Shown here piece by piece: positions 1-11,700 of a stretch of 64,000 nt of DNA. The DNA comes from Artemia franciscana (lineage: Eukaryota; Arthropoda; Branchiopoda; Anostraca; Artemiidae). The first letter of the stretch is position 1; every line of letters starts with the position of its first letter. The DNA is taken from positions 19,020,038-19,084,037 of the forward strand of contig NC_088879.1 of NCBI RefSeq assembly GCF_032884065.1. Reading direction: 5' to 3'. The notes under the pieces are model-generated. The model made no database searches. It had not been told where the DNA came from and was given only the letters and a program-made list of their open reading frames with translations. The position numbers and the translations under genes are program-made.

Positions 1-843
1 GGTAGTATTAATACACTTCGAACCCCACTGAAAGGCTATAGTGTAGTCTATGTTTTAATGAAAACTATCTAAAAGGCTGAAATTGGCCAGTTGAACTTCT
101 ATGTGTTTGAAATGAAATAATTTGAAGAAAGGGACCATTAATGAAATTTTTTTTCATATCGGATTGATAAAACTAAATTACTTGCTACAAACATTCTGCT
201 ATAGGAGAGAAATTTTCAAAATGATTGGACAGCATTTAGTTTATAATGTTATAAGAAAGTAATAACAAAGGCAACAATAATTCAAATATGAAGAATACAT
301 TTTGTTTTCAGTGAAGCACATATGACAGCTCAGCATTTTGTTTGTTTGGAGTAGTGTCAATACTCCCCTTTTTTATGCTAATTTAAATTCGTGTATGTTT
401 CGTACCATATTTGGTGGAAATCAAACACCCACTTGTGATATGTGAATTACTTATGTTGTTACTTAGTTTAGTTTAGCTACGATTTTAAATATTTTTAATG
501 ATTAATATCATGCCCACGGCATCCACCACAAGCTAGCAAAAACGAACTCTAGACCATAGTAACTGAAATTTTAACCATAAATTTTGAAGAAACAAAACAG
601 TCAAGCGAAAAAGAATTTCCATTTGAAGTTGATTCAAGGAAAGTAGCTACTATTTTGATTTATCTTAATGGTAAAAGTTTATTGCAAAACTGATTTATGG
701 GAATTTTGAAAAACACTATGAAACCCCACAAAAATGGTGTCAGGTCAGAATGAAAACTGCATCGTTAAAATATACAAAAAGAAAGTCTAATCATTAAGAA
801 CCATTCCCAGATTAGTACTTTAATGATAATTATTCGAAAGATG

Positions 844-882
<39 letters not shown>

Positions 883-1600
883 AAGGAGGGGAGTGTTGCA
901 GGAAATGCAGGCCCATTAACACTCCTTAGGGCTCTCCGATCATGTGTGCCGGAAATAGTCAAACAAGTGTGATTTCAGCAAAGTGTGAAGTGTCCACTTT
1001 GTGCAAAATAGGCACTTAACATGCTTTAACTATGGGATTCGGTATTACAATATAATCCTTTTATTTGAAATCATCAATTTAAAAATCCTTAGTCACCGAT
1101 TTGGTGGAAATCAAATTCCATTGATGAAATATTTTTTTCGTATGTCCTGATTTAGGACTGTTTATCTTAAGAATTTTCAGTTATCGACACTTGATCATTA
1201 AGGACCATTTGCTAGTAATCTATAAATGATCAAGAGTCAAAATAATTTGGGAGGCATGACCCCAATGAAATATTTACTCAAGATATTTTGATTTTGGACT
1301 TCTACATTTCAACATTAACCTCAGATCCGTAATTACCCAAGTCAACAGCCGTGCAGTCTATCTATAGAAGCGAAGAAGAGGGGGATATGAGGCCAGAGCG
1401 CAAGGAGGACTCTGGCCCTCCAACTCAATCCACTATTCAATCTAGGTATCACTACCAAGTTTAAGCGTTTTTTGCATATCGCAATCAATCTAATAGAAAG
1501 TAAAGTCAATTCCGATTGATGGGATTTCTTAATAACAAAATATACATAAAAAGAATCGGCCTTTTATGGCGACTCCAAATATATGAACTTCACCAAGTCT
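1..1600. other. No gene seen; AT-rich unique-looking sequence
   Basis: Apart from the TA microsatellite, I see only scattered short similarities (GATTTGGTGGAAATCAAA occurs near 410 and 1098). No splice-bounded open frame is recognisable. Confidence 0.5.
842..880. repeat. (TA)n microsatellite
   Basis: About 17 TA units. A small hairpin (GGAGTGTT / AACACTCC) follows at about 889-925. Confidence 0.95.
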
Positions 1601-1609
1601 TAAATGGCA

Positions 1610-1815
1610 CACCAAAAATTACAAGCCTAAGAAAATTTCCCTTATTTTGAAAAAAGAGGAAACACCACTAAAAGGGTGAAAGATCTTGATGAAAACGGCA
1701 CCATCAAATTTAGCCCGTCAATGAGTCGTATTGAGAGGTTTCAAGCCCCTATCTACAAACACGTGAAATTTTGTAATTTTTTCCGATAAGGATTATAGAT
1801 GCGTGTTTATATTTT
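1610..1815 (+). repeat. Fragment of a dispersed repeat (same family as 5.4-6.8 kb)
   Basis: It shares the order of segments around CTATCTACAAA, GAAATTTTGTA and GCGTGTTTAT with the minus-strand copy at 6420-6560 and the plus-strand fragment at 30090-30240. It is diverged, with no coding frame. Confidence 0.55.
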
Positions 1816-2583
1816 CTTTGCGATAAAACATATTAGAAATGGTTAATCCCTTTAAACAAGACAGTGAAAAATGACAAACATTTTAAATAAAAAATAAAAA
1901 TAAAAGTCAGAATATTTCAGCCTCACAGCCGAAAACTTGTATCAACAGAAAAAAAAATTAACCTAAACAAAATACATAGATAGAAACATAACAAACGGCA
2001 TGCGAAAAATGTTCCTCTTTGTTTAGCGTCTGTTGTGATTTTATCCATCCCCCAACTTCTCTGGAAATATTGTGGATATGCTACTGCGACAACCTGAATA
2101 AACATATTGTTTTTTGATTTACCTCTGCCACCTACAAAAACCCCTCCAAAAATTTGAGACTGACATGACCCCTCAAATACTCCCTTAAGGTTTCAAGTCA
2201 ATCCCTCAAGCTGTTCCCGAGATATCGCAGATCATTCGAAAAGGCAGGTGCACATAGCGTCCTTTGATTTACTCAGATTTTATGTCGTTTCCAGAGTATA
2301 TCCCTGAGAATCTCTGGGAATCTTAGCATAGCGAAGGTTGCTACTAAAACCTATCAGTGAATAATTTGTAATTGAAATATTTTAGGGCTATTACAAATGA
2401 GTTTGTTGGGGTGATATCAAATCTGTAGACAAACTTATTAGACCTTTCGATATTTTTGAACAAAATAGATACCACAAAATGCTGATTCGATATCACGGAG
2501 GTTGCTCAAAGTATTGTGTTTTTATTTTACAAAGCGTCTTTACAATGCATACAGAAAAAATTAAACAAAACCTGAGCGTCAGC

Positions 2584-3646
2584 CAGGGACGGATCTAAGG
2601 GGGAGCAAGTGGGGCAGCCTTTCCAGGCACCTTAAGGGTGCCGGTCAGTAAGCAACTTCTTGATTTGATCAAATAAAGTTGAACTTAAATTTTTCAGCTC
2701 TGGAACGCACCAAAGTTTTCTTTGAAAATGTATTTAACTATGTCTACATCAGTTCCTTCTAATAAAAGAAGCTTCAGCAAATTACTGTTAATGAAAACTA
2801 TCTTAAAAACCAGACGGCCAAGCAGCTAGTGAGAAACCTTAGTATAATCCGCAGAGAATATGATTTCAACTACAAAGCTTGCATATGAAGACATTATAAA
2901 GACATTTACTTCAAGAAAAAAAAACACAAGAGCTAAGAGCTCATATGGCACTTGTGACAAAGTCGGAAGAGCCAAGAGCTCATATGGCATGAGTTCTATA
3001 AAAATTCTAAGAATCAATAGATTCATTTAAAAGGAAAATCAGAGGTTGAATGCCATCGGGATTTAAAATAAGAGCTCTGAGACACGAGATCCTTCTAAAA
3101 TATCAAAATTCATTAAGATCCGATCACCCATTCGTAAGTTAAAAATACCTCTTTTTCTAATTTTTCCCCTCCCTTCAGCCCCCAGATGACCAAGTCGGGG
3201 AAAACACTATTTCTACTTTAATCTGGTCTCGTCCCTGATACGGATGCCAACTTTCATCATCCTAGCTTATCTGAAAGTGCCCGAACTAGCAAACCGGGAC
3301 TGCCAGACTGACAGAAATTGCGATCACTATGTGTCACTTTATAAATACCAAGTGCCATAATACAGCTAAGTTTTAAACTACGGGATAAGATTAACTATGT
3401 ATAATCTAAATTGTATGTTTACTGTGTCAAAAACAAAATGTTGTTGCCCAGAGTTTTTTTGGACCTTACTGTACATATTAGGATTTTGTATAAAAAAAAA
3501 CTGTTAATGGTAGGAAAATAATTAGATAAGTATATTCTTTAAAGAAGTAAAATAACCATAATATGACATCCTTCATGGGTTTGTTGACGGGGGCGCCAAA
3601 TGCCATTCTTGCCACGGGCGCTGACAGGTCTAGATCCGTTCCTAGA
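2584..3646. mobile_element. Possible hAT-like MITE carrying the 433-bp element
   Basis: CAGGGACGGATCTAAGG near 2584 and TAGATCCGTTCCTAG ending near 3645 are imperfect inverted ends. Similar CCAGGAACAGATC ends occur near 41405 and 42235. No convincing 8-bp target duplication is left. The 2927-3359 element lies within it. Confidence 0.35.
2927..3359 (+). mobile_element. Short (433-bp) copy of the same inverted-repeat element
   Basis: It has the same left module (CAAGAGCTAAGAGCTCATATGGCAC) and the same right module (GGGAC...TTGCGATCACTATGTGTCAC...CAAGTGCCATA), but only a single core unit between them. TATGGCACTTG at 2944-2954 and CAAGTGCCATA at 3349-3359 are perfect 11-bp inverted repeats. It sits inside another repeat bounded by GGACGGATCTA and TAGATCCGTTCC. 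Confidence 0.7.
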
Positions 3647-3649
3647 GTC

Positions 3650-5035
3650 TAGTTAGGTTAGAACAAAATACCCAAGATAAGAGCAACACTTGAGACATGA
3701 TACCAATTGAACAACTTATTTGTTGCCTTTGTTAGTTCAAAGTTCCTGCTAATCTATAAATTTCCGGTTTGTTTTTAGTTTCATTAGCTGGCACAGACTT
3801 AATCTTGGCCATTTAGATTTAAAATAATGGCCACTCATCGTTGTTGTGTTTGCAAATTAAAACATACGCTGAACAGATGCATATTTCCACGTGACAATTA
3901 TTAGGAGGAAAGCGATAAAGACAACAGTGTCCTCTTGATTTCCTCATCATCTTGTAAACATAAGAAGGTCAAATTCAATTACTTATCTGACTATTTTTTA
4001 ATTTTCATGACAAGAAATATGATGTAGGTTAGTTCACTAGTTCACAGACATAATGCGTCTGAATAAATAATGAGCCTGAGTTTCTGTTTGTGAGAGTTTT
4101 AAAGCAAATATAATTGTTATCGCGTAAAGGACGAAAAAACACCATTAAAGACATTATATTTTTGTAAATGCTATAGGAAAATGGGGAAGACTATTATACA
4201 GTTAAGGCATGAAGACCGTTAAAAAAACAAACAAACAAATAATATCTGCTTTTTGTGGGAGTGCTAACAGAATCGACCTAATGCTAGATGGAAAGTAAGG
4301 TGATGAAACAGATTACCACAGGTTTTAAAACAAGAATATTGTGTCAACACAACTTGGAAGAAAATTTTAGTTTCGTTCCACATCTCATACTATTAATCTA
4401 TATTATTTTGGAAAACAACAAGCGGGTATCTCGTATCGCAAGGATCAGGCACATACGGAAGAGGGGAATACGCAGGAGACACAACACAGTTGTTTGAAAA
4501 AGAAACTATAAACAGCACCTACTTATCTCGTATCGGGAGGATCAGGAAGAAAACATGCAGGAGGCAGCATGTATGATGAGGAAATTTGATGAGGATGAAA
4601 TAGAAAAGAGAAAAGGGTGAAGATATATGCAATGAAACTTAATCTTTAGGCCCTTTCCTTAATGCAGACAGGGTTCATGTCTAGAAATCCAAATGTCGGT
4701 TTCAAGACATATTTACCTTCTGAAAATGATCGATCCACGCAAACAACACGAGAAAAATCAAGCCAAAAAAAAAAAAAAAAAAAAAACAAAGGCTGCTATG
4801 CAAACGTACAATTTGCAGCAAAGATTTTTAAAAGACTTCAAAAATATCTTCAAATCGTTTCATAGGTAATACTACGCTTTGTTAATGTTCAAGTTGGAAA
4901 TAAATTTAAACAAATTAGGCTCAAATGGAGCAAAAAAGTCAAAAAGATTTCGAGAGTACTTACTATATTTATCGTAGGCCATTTGGTTTATTGATGATTT
5001 GCTTGAGGATCTGAAGATAAGCCTCCCGTCTAAAT
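3650..5035. other. No gene seen; minor repeats
   Basis: A near-duplicate TCTCGTATCG(C/G)(A/G)AGGATCAG occurs near 4428 and 4527. An A-run lies at about 4766-4785. A short frame near 3825 begins MATHRCCVCK but stops after about 25 codons. Confidence 0.5.
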
Positions 5036-5038
5036 TAA

Positions 5039-5342
5039 AATTACATAAAAAAAAACTAGTTTTTTTAACTGAAAGTAAGGAGCGACATAAAAACTTAAAA
5101 CGAAAAGAAATTACTCCGTATATGAAATGGGTTGTCCCCTCCGCAATCCGTCGCTCTTTAGGCTAAAGCTTTTAATTGTTTTAAAAAGCAGAATTGTGGC
5201 AAAGAGTCAAACTTTAGCGAAAAGAGCGAGGAATTGCGGAGGGGACAATCCATTTCATATACGGAGATATTTCTGTTCGTTTTAAGTTTTAATGTCACTC
5301 CTTACTTTCAGTTAAAAAAACTAGTTTTTTTATGTAATTTCT
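5039..5342. repeat. Near-perfect long palindrome (foldback)
   Basis: The left arm (5039-5171) and right arm (5209-5342) are inverted copies. The arms begin AATTACATAAAAAAA and include AACTGAAAGTAAGGAGCGACA, CTCCGTATATGAAATGG and TTGTCCCCTCCGCAAT. The loop is about 37 bp. The inner part matches the core of the 8070-8479 element. Confidence 0.85.
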
Positions 5343-5429
5343 GAACGTTTTTGAATTAATGTATGTTTGATTTTGGCTTTCCACACATAAATTATTAAAA
5401 TGAAATTTGCATATTAATTCCTTTTTTGG

Positions 5430-6795
5430 CTAAATGGCTTTCTCTTAGTTTTGATCAGACGATTTAGAGAAATAAGGGATGGGGAAGGAGGCCTAGTTAC
5501 CATGCAATTTTTTTCGGTTACATAAAAAGGCAACTATAAATTTTAAATTTTAAGGAATTTTTTTATTAGTAAAAAGTATAAGTAACTTAAGAATTAACTT
5601 ACGTAACAAACTTTTATATTCTTTATTTTTTATTATGTATATGAGGGGGTTTTTACCCTCGTTAATACCTCGTTCTTTACACTAAATTGTAAGTTTTGTC
5701 CCAAATCTTTAAGAATGACCCCTGAATCAGAAAGGCCGTAGAATAAATAGTTGAAACTGCGAAAAATACTATAGCATAAAGAGCGAGGGTACTCCTCCTA
5801 AATACCTCGCTCTTTATGCTAAAGTATTTTTAGAGCCCCTCATATGCGTAATAATCTCTGTTCGTTATAAGTTTCAATGCTACTCTTTACTTTCAATTGA
5901 AAAAAACTTTTCCATGTTTATTTTTCATTGTTTTTTTTTTATAGTAATTTTAGGAAATCCTGCGCCCTCTTCATTGAATTTCTGTTCCCCCATGACATAT
6001 CTCTCCAAGGAAAGATCCTCCCACATACCCCCTCCCCTCAACCCCACCCCCAAAACCAAAAAAAATCCCCTGAAAACGACTGTACACTTCCCAATAACCA
6101 TTATTATATGTAAACACTGGTCGAAGTTTGTAACTTGCAGCTCCTCCCCCAAGGACTGTGGGGGAGTAAGTCATTCCCAAAGACATAGTTATTATGGTTT
6201 TTTACTATGCGGAACAAAATGACTATCTCAAAATTTTTGATCTGTTGACTTTGGCGAAAAAAATGAGCGTGGGAGGGGGCCTAGGTGCCCTCCAATTTTT
6301 TTGGTCACTGAAAAAGGGCACTAGAACTTTTCATTTCCGTTAGAGTGTGCCCTCTTGCGACATTCGAGGCCCACTTGGTCGATACGATGACCCCTGGGGA
6401 AAAGAAAAAAAAACAAATAAACACGCACCCGTGATTTGTCTTCTGGCAAAAAATATGAAATTCCACATTTTTGTAGATAGGAGCTTGAAAATTTTGCCAT
6501 AGGGCTCTCTGATACGCCAAATGTGATGGTGTGATTTTCGTTAAGATTCTGCGACTTTTAAGGGGTGTTTTCCCCTATTTTCTAAAATAAGGCAAATTTT
6601 TTTAGGCTCACAACTTTTGATGACAAAGACTAAATTTGATGAAATTTATATATTTAAAATCAGCATGAAAATCTGATTCTTTTGATGTATATTTTAGCAT
6701 CAAAATTCCGTTTTTTAGAGTTTCGTTTACTATTGAGCCGGGTCGCTCCTTACTACAGTACGTTACAGCGAAATGTTTGATACTACTACTCATTA
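5430..6795 (-). repeat. Longer copy of the CGACCCGGCTCAATAG repeat family
   Basis: Read on the minus strand from 6795, it starts with the GTAAGGAGCGACCCGGCTCA head, passes CTACAAAAATGTGGAATTTC, and ends in AT-rich sequence. An internal hairpin pair (GAGCGAGGGTACTCC / TACCTCGCTCTTTATGC) lies at 5780-5825. Plus-strand partial copies lie at 8085-8245 and 30520-30690. No intact coding frame is present. Confidence 0.6.
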
Positions 6796-7022
6796 AGATA
6801 ATCAAGTATGTTATCAGTTTATGAAGAATTAAAATGAAATTATGATTATGGATTAAAATATAATTAAATATGAAGATTATGAAGCAGGAATAAGAAAAAC
6901 GGGACGAATTCTCTCGTGCTACCTAAATCTTGAAAATCGATTTTGTATGAAGATGTAAAAACAAAAACAGATTCAAACAATTCAGGCAGTTTGAATCTTC
7001 CATGCATGCATGATGTTCAGTG

Positions 7023-7050
7023 AAAAAAAAAAAAAAAAAAAAAAAAAAAA
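7023..7050. repeat. Poly(A) run of 28
   Basis: An uninterrupted A-run, possibly the tail of an unrecognised retroposed sequence. No recognisable source precedes it. Confidence 0.8.
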
Positions 7051-7522
7051 CATAAAACTTAAGACTGTCAAAATACCAATTGCACGTTCCATTATACCTT
7101 TTAATCCGATTGTGGAGTTTGTAACCTTTTAATAAAACTCGAACAATTAGTTTCTCCCTTAGGTCCGAAAACGACCATTTTCTTTTTGACCAAGACTATA
7201 AATTTGGATTCATCTTATTAAACAAATCTATAAATTAAAGATTTCGTTTTTCGTATAAATATTCTTTCGTCTCTGTTGAATATGCAGGATTTCACTAATG
7301 AATGTTTTGAAATACGGAAAGCCGTTTTTATTTTCCATTATCCTTTTTTTGACTCTCTTTACTGTAATAAAAAAGCTGAAAAGGTGACGGAATATAAATT
7401 TTAGAACTAAGATTACGAGACTAAAAGCCGTAGTACTGATACTTGTTAACTATGGTTCTAAAACGTAAGCACTTCGAGAAACTGAAAAACACATGCTAGA
7501 TGCTTTACAGAGGACTCAACTA

Positions 7523-7665
7523 GCAAGGCTGTATCCAGGGGGGTGGCTACTGGGTTTGAACCACCCCCAAAAAAATGCCCGACTTTGAACCCTGTTGCCC
7601 CCCCCCCCTCCCCACACGCAAGCAAAAAATCCCTCACCCGGAAAAAATCGTGGATACAGCCTTGC
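7523..7665. mobile_element. 143-bp MITE with perfect 15-bp inverted ends
   Basis: The ends GCAAGGCTGTATCCA (7523-7537) and TGGATACAGCCTTGC (7651-7665) are exact reverse complements. CAACTA flanks it on both sides (7517-7522, 7666-7671) as a 6-bp target duplication. The interior is C-rich and non-coding. Confidence 0.9.
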
Positions 7666-8020
7666 CAACTAATGCCCCACGGAAAACTAATCATCCTTGA
7701 ATGGGATAGGAAGAGATTATATAAAACAAACTAGAGGAGGTAGAATTGTTAGCCGAATCTTAGCACTTTTTTAATGGTGTATTTGTTTTAAAAAATTGTG
7801 AGTATTACTATTTCTTTTGATAAGCCAGCCTCCCAAATTGAGAACCCTGATTGTCAAGCAAAGAGGTGCCCCATCAATATTCCAGGATTCTGTGTTTTAA
7901 GGACAATGCGGCATCAAAAGCCCAAATCCTAACTGTCAATAATAAAGTGCCCCCCCCCCCTCCTGAATTATCTAATAGCAGTGATTTTACATTGGCTCAG
8001 TAGGACTATTAAACTCGTAA

Positions 8021-8528
8021 CTACAAAAGGTCCGTAAGAATATAAACTTAACTATGACTGGTGGCTTATCAAACAGTTCGTGGTAACGAACTGTAGTAAG
8101 GAGCGACCCGGCTCAATAGTAACCAAAACTCTAAAAAATTGAATTTTGATATCAATAGCTACATCAAAAGAATCGCATTTTGATGCTGATTTTAAATATA
8201 TAAGTTTCATCAAGTTTAGTCCTACCCATCAAAAGTTACAGAATGACTCCGTATATGAAATGGGTTGTCCCCTCCGCAATCCCTCGCTCTTTACGCTGAA
8301 GTTTGACTCTTTGCCACAATTCTACTTTTTAAAACAATTAAAAGCTTTAGCGTAAAGAGCGAGGGATTGCTGAGGGGACAACCCATTTCATATACGGAGT
8401 AATTTCTGTTCGTTTTAAGTTTTAATGTCGCTCCTTACTTTCAGCTAAAAAAAATTAGTTTTTTTTTTTTATTTAATTTCTACAAAAGGTCCGTAAGAAT
8501 ATAAACGTGACTATGACTGGTGGCTTAT
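8021..8528. mobile_element. 410-bp foldback element flanked by 49-bp direct repeats
   Basis: The element occupies 8070-8479: a GTGGTAACGAACTGTAGTAAGG head, a linker, and a palindromic core (8247-8400; CTCCGTATATGAAATGGG arms). It ends with a CGCTCCTTACTTTCAG segment and a T-rich end. Direct repeats at 8021-8069 and 8480-8528 begin CTACAAAAGGTCCGTAAG and end GGTGGCTTAT, with two mismatches in 49. Confidence 0.85.
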
Positions 8529-9340
8529 TTGTAGCGGAACAATCATAGCCTATGTTACTTTGTTCCATTTAGTGTGAGTTACAGAATGGTAATGTGGACA
8601 GCAATAACCTGAACTAGAAATCCACATAATATACTTTATATATAAATTATATATTATAATATCCATTATATACTGTGATATTAAATACACATACCTAAGG
8701 ATATTCCCAGCATAAGAACAGAAATAAATCCAAACGTTCGCAGCATATTTGTCTCTGTGATCATACAGAACTGAAATCTGTTAGGAACAAATTCTGTAAG
8801 AACAATAGCTTCTGACTAGATATAAGCAATTGTTATAAAGATTGCATCACAAATACACCCTCCAATTGCAGTGCCAATTCGGCTCATGAAACGTGTTGAA
8901 TTTATGGTTGATAACCTATTCTGACCGCGATAACCTCTCTAAGATACCCTTTTGTAGCTATATTTATCGAAGCTATTTATAAATTTATATGCAAGAGACT
9001 GCAAAAGTTGCTGACAAAAAGAGCATTAGCAACATATTTATATGAAAACCTGTCCTTATCAAATATAGATAAAGCGTCGTTTGATCAATTTTTGTCACAT
9101 TAACTCGTCTTTGCGAAACAAAGGATCAATCGACATGAATTAAAATAAAAATCTTCATAATTAATTGAGCCTTTCAAAAAAATAAAGAAAAGAAGAATGA
9201 AAGCATCAATACTACGTAGCCATATTAATACCAGCATTTTTCATTTTGTTCACATTATTGCATTTTCCCTAAAGGAAACAGGATCAGACATTCCTCCTTT
9301 CCCAATAGTAAATCATTCCTTTCAATTTTTCTTTCTTTTT
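8529..9340. other. No gene seen
   Basis: AT-rich sequence with no repeat or gene that I can support. Confidence 0.5.
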
Positions 9341-9344
9341 TGCA

Positions 9345-9860
9345 TTAGGGTCTCTCCGTGGCCCAAGGACCAAAGGATAGAAGTTTTAAGCCAACCAGAA
9401 AAAAACCTGGCATTTTTTGGGACCGTATTTTTTGGTCCCATGGCCCCAAACTAAAATTATTCTCACTGTATTATTGTTTTGTATATTAGTCGTTCAAAAA
9501 GGGTTTTGGGCCTTTTTTGGGTACTGTCAAAAACGGCCCAGGCTAATATTTCTTACATAGAGTTCCTCTCGACCCAAAAAGTTCCGGCTGGAAGTTTCAA
9601 AATGATTAGGTAAAAAATGCTTGGCGCTATTTTTGGGCTCCCTACCCCCCCCCCCCCTAAAACTTGTACTCTTGACTGAGATAAATATCTCTGAAAGTTA
9701 TGCTTTATCGTTGCCTCATAGTACTTTAAAGCTCATCGAGAAATATCTATATGTGATCTTCCAAATTTAAGCTTGGCAAAAGGTTTTTTGGCCCTCTTTG
9801 GGCCTTTTTCGACTACAAAACCTATCTGTACATAATGGGCAATTTGTAGTATTTATGGCC
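9345..9860. repeat. GGGCCTTTTTTGGG-type dispersed repeat
   Basis: Internal near-repeats of GGGTTTTGGGCCTTTTTTGGG near 9500 and GGTTTTTTGGCCCTCTTTGGG near 9782, and a GGGACC...GGTCCC hairpin at about 9419-9439. Non-coding. Confidence 0.4.
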
Positions 9861-10289
9861 TCTGTTCCAGTGACTGGAGAGAGGGATAAAATAACACAAG
9901 CAGTATTTAGTTAATTAATTGAGGATTGAATTAAATGGTCATCTATATTATTTTTCGAGGGGGGAAGTATAGTAGCCACCGTAGAATTCCCATGGGGCTT
10001 TTCGGAGAGATAGCAACATAGGGAACGAGAGGAGGGCTGTTTTCCCTGCAATCACTTTGATAATCAAAAAGGGTGCTTGAAATTTTAGTTAACATTTCAA
10101 TGGAAATCAGAATTTCCAAATCCTCCAAAGTCTCTACAGCCCCCACTTCCATAAGAAATGGTCGTAAAAAAATAACATGGGGGCAAATTACTCTTCACTT
10201 AGGCAACGCTAGAGACTTGCGTGAAAATGCTGCTTTAAGCACGCCAAAAAACGTTTCTAAAGGCTTGAAACCTTAATTCTCAAACCAAG

Positions 10290-10880
10290 TCGACTTTCTT
10301 ACTTACTTTCCGTGGGAAGCAGAAGACAAACTGTTCCGGGCACCAATAAATCTTGAAATTACTTCCGACGTCCACATCGATCTGTCAGCCGCAGCTTCCT
10401 TGGAGATCTTTAACCAGGCCCTGTCCCATCTCCAATCATACCACCGGAAGCCTTCCCCTGGTTCTTGTTTTTTTTTGAATTTTGAAAAAATTCTTCTTCT
10501 GTGTTCCCGGTTGTCGTCTCTAGGAGAGTGCTGATTCGCAGATGAGGATGTCTCGACAAATCATACTTTTCAGACGACGCAAGGTGCAACCAGAGAGCTT
10601 GAGGCTACAGTTTTTGATGGCGAGGGATAGCTCTTCAAACTGGCCATGACAGCTTGTTATTTCACTTATTGAGAATCCTTCTTACTTTCAAGATCCCCTG
10701 TTGTTACAGAGTATATAACGAAGGGAGCGGTAATCGAAAACGTTGAATATCCTCGTTTCTTCTGTCTTGAGCTGCCATGTCTCACACTCTTATAGCAGCA
10801 CAGATCGAACGGATGCTATATAGACTCTAAATTTGGTTTTTGTCGAAATCTTTCGTCTTGCCTATAGCGCCTTGCTTAGA
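10290..10880 (-). pseudogene. LINE ORF2 C-terminal fragment
   Basis: Minus-strand frames give RVYIASVRSVLL, CETWQLKTEETRIFNVFDYRS and AAADRSMWTSEVISR. This is the region after the RT of LINEs of the craniofacial-development-protein-like group. There are many stops and shifts. Confidence 0.7.
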
Positions 10881-10894
10881 CTGGTGAAGACTCC

Positions 10895-11700
10895 CCGCAC
10901 AAGACAGCTAAGTGGGCCCTGATATTCAAGATGAATTTTAGGAGGCACAGGTCCCTTCAAAATTGCAGCACAAAGAGGTCCTTTTTCTGATTTGCCTCAA
11001 ACTTTCAGGGATCATTTTCTGGGTTAATGTTTGTATAGAGGGTATTTTGTGGAGGAAGGGGCTCAGAACATTGCCTAAATTCTCGTTGTCTCTGACCACT
11101 TTGAAACCTACAGCCTCTGTACTCCGGGCCAAAAGGAATCTACTTTGGAGAAAAATTAGTTTAGGGGCATGATTTTCCCCGAATATGGGGACAGCTAAGT
11201 GCCAGAATTTTTTTTCTAAGCTCAAAACTTAAAATCATTAAATGAACTAAGAAAGGAAATTTGCCAATGCCCAAGAAAAAATAAAAAGACTGTTGTTGGT
11301 TTTCTCGAAAAAGGGTCAAAAACCTTTATTTCAAAACAGCTTAAAACTTACAATCGGAAGCTCTGGGACCAAAGGGAACCCTGATTTACCAAAAAATAAA
11401 TTTGGATCGCCCCTCCCCCAGAACAAAACAATAAAGAATGGATAAAAAAGACATTTTTTCGGCTTGAAACTTATATTGGGTCAGGAGACCCAAATCCATT
11501 ACAAAAAAAAAGAAAAAAAAAGAAAGAAAGCAAACCATGTCTATTTGCCAGAAATTCGACTTCTTCAATGAAAAAACCTAAAAGTGATATTTCCCCTGCA
11601 AACAGCTCGAAAATGATTGTTCAAAATCTGAGGGCAAATAAATCTAAGGGGCTAATGACCCATGTCCCCCTTCACTGAGACTCCTCTGCGAAAGATCTAA
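10895..11700. repeat. Dispersed repeat shared with 20.3 and 21.6-22.3 kb
   Basis: AGCTAAGTGG(G/A)CCCT, ATTCAAGA and TTCAAAATTGC occur in the same order near 10905, 20330 and 21660. The following GGTC(C/CC)...TTTCTGATTTG segments also align. Non-coding. Confidence 0.55.

Noticed and set aside
3825-3905. Frame MATHRCCVCK with Cys/His, possible THAP or zinc-finger start
   Set aside because: It stops after about 25 codons, with no donor and no continuation found.
5914-6222. 102-residue plus-strand open frame
   Set aside because: It lies inside a dispersed non-coding repeat; other copies do not keep the frame.
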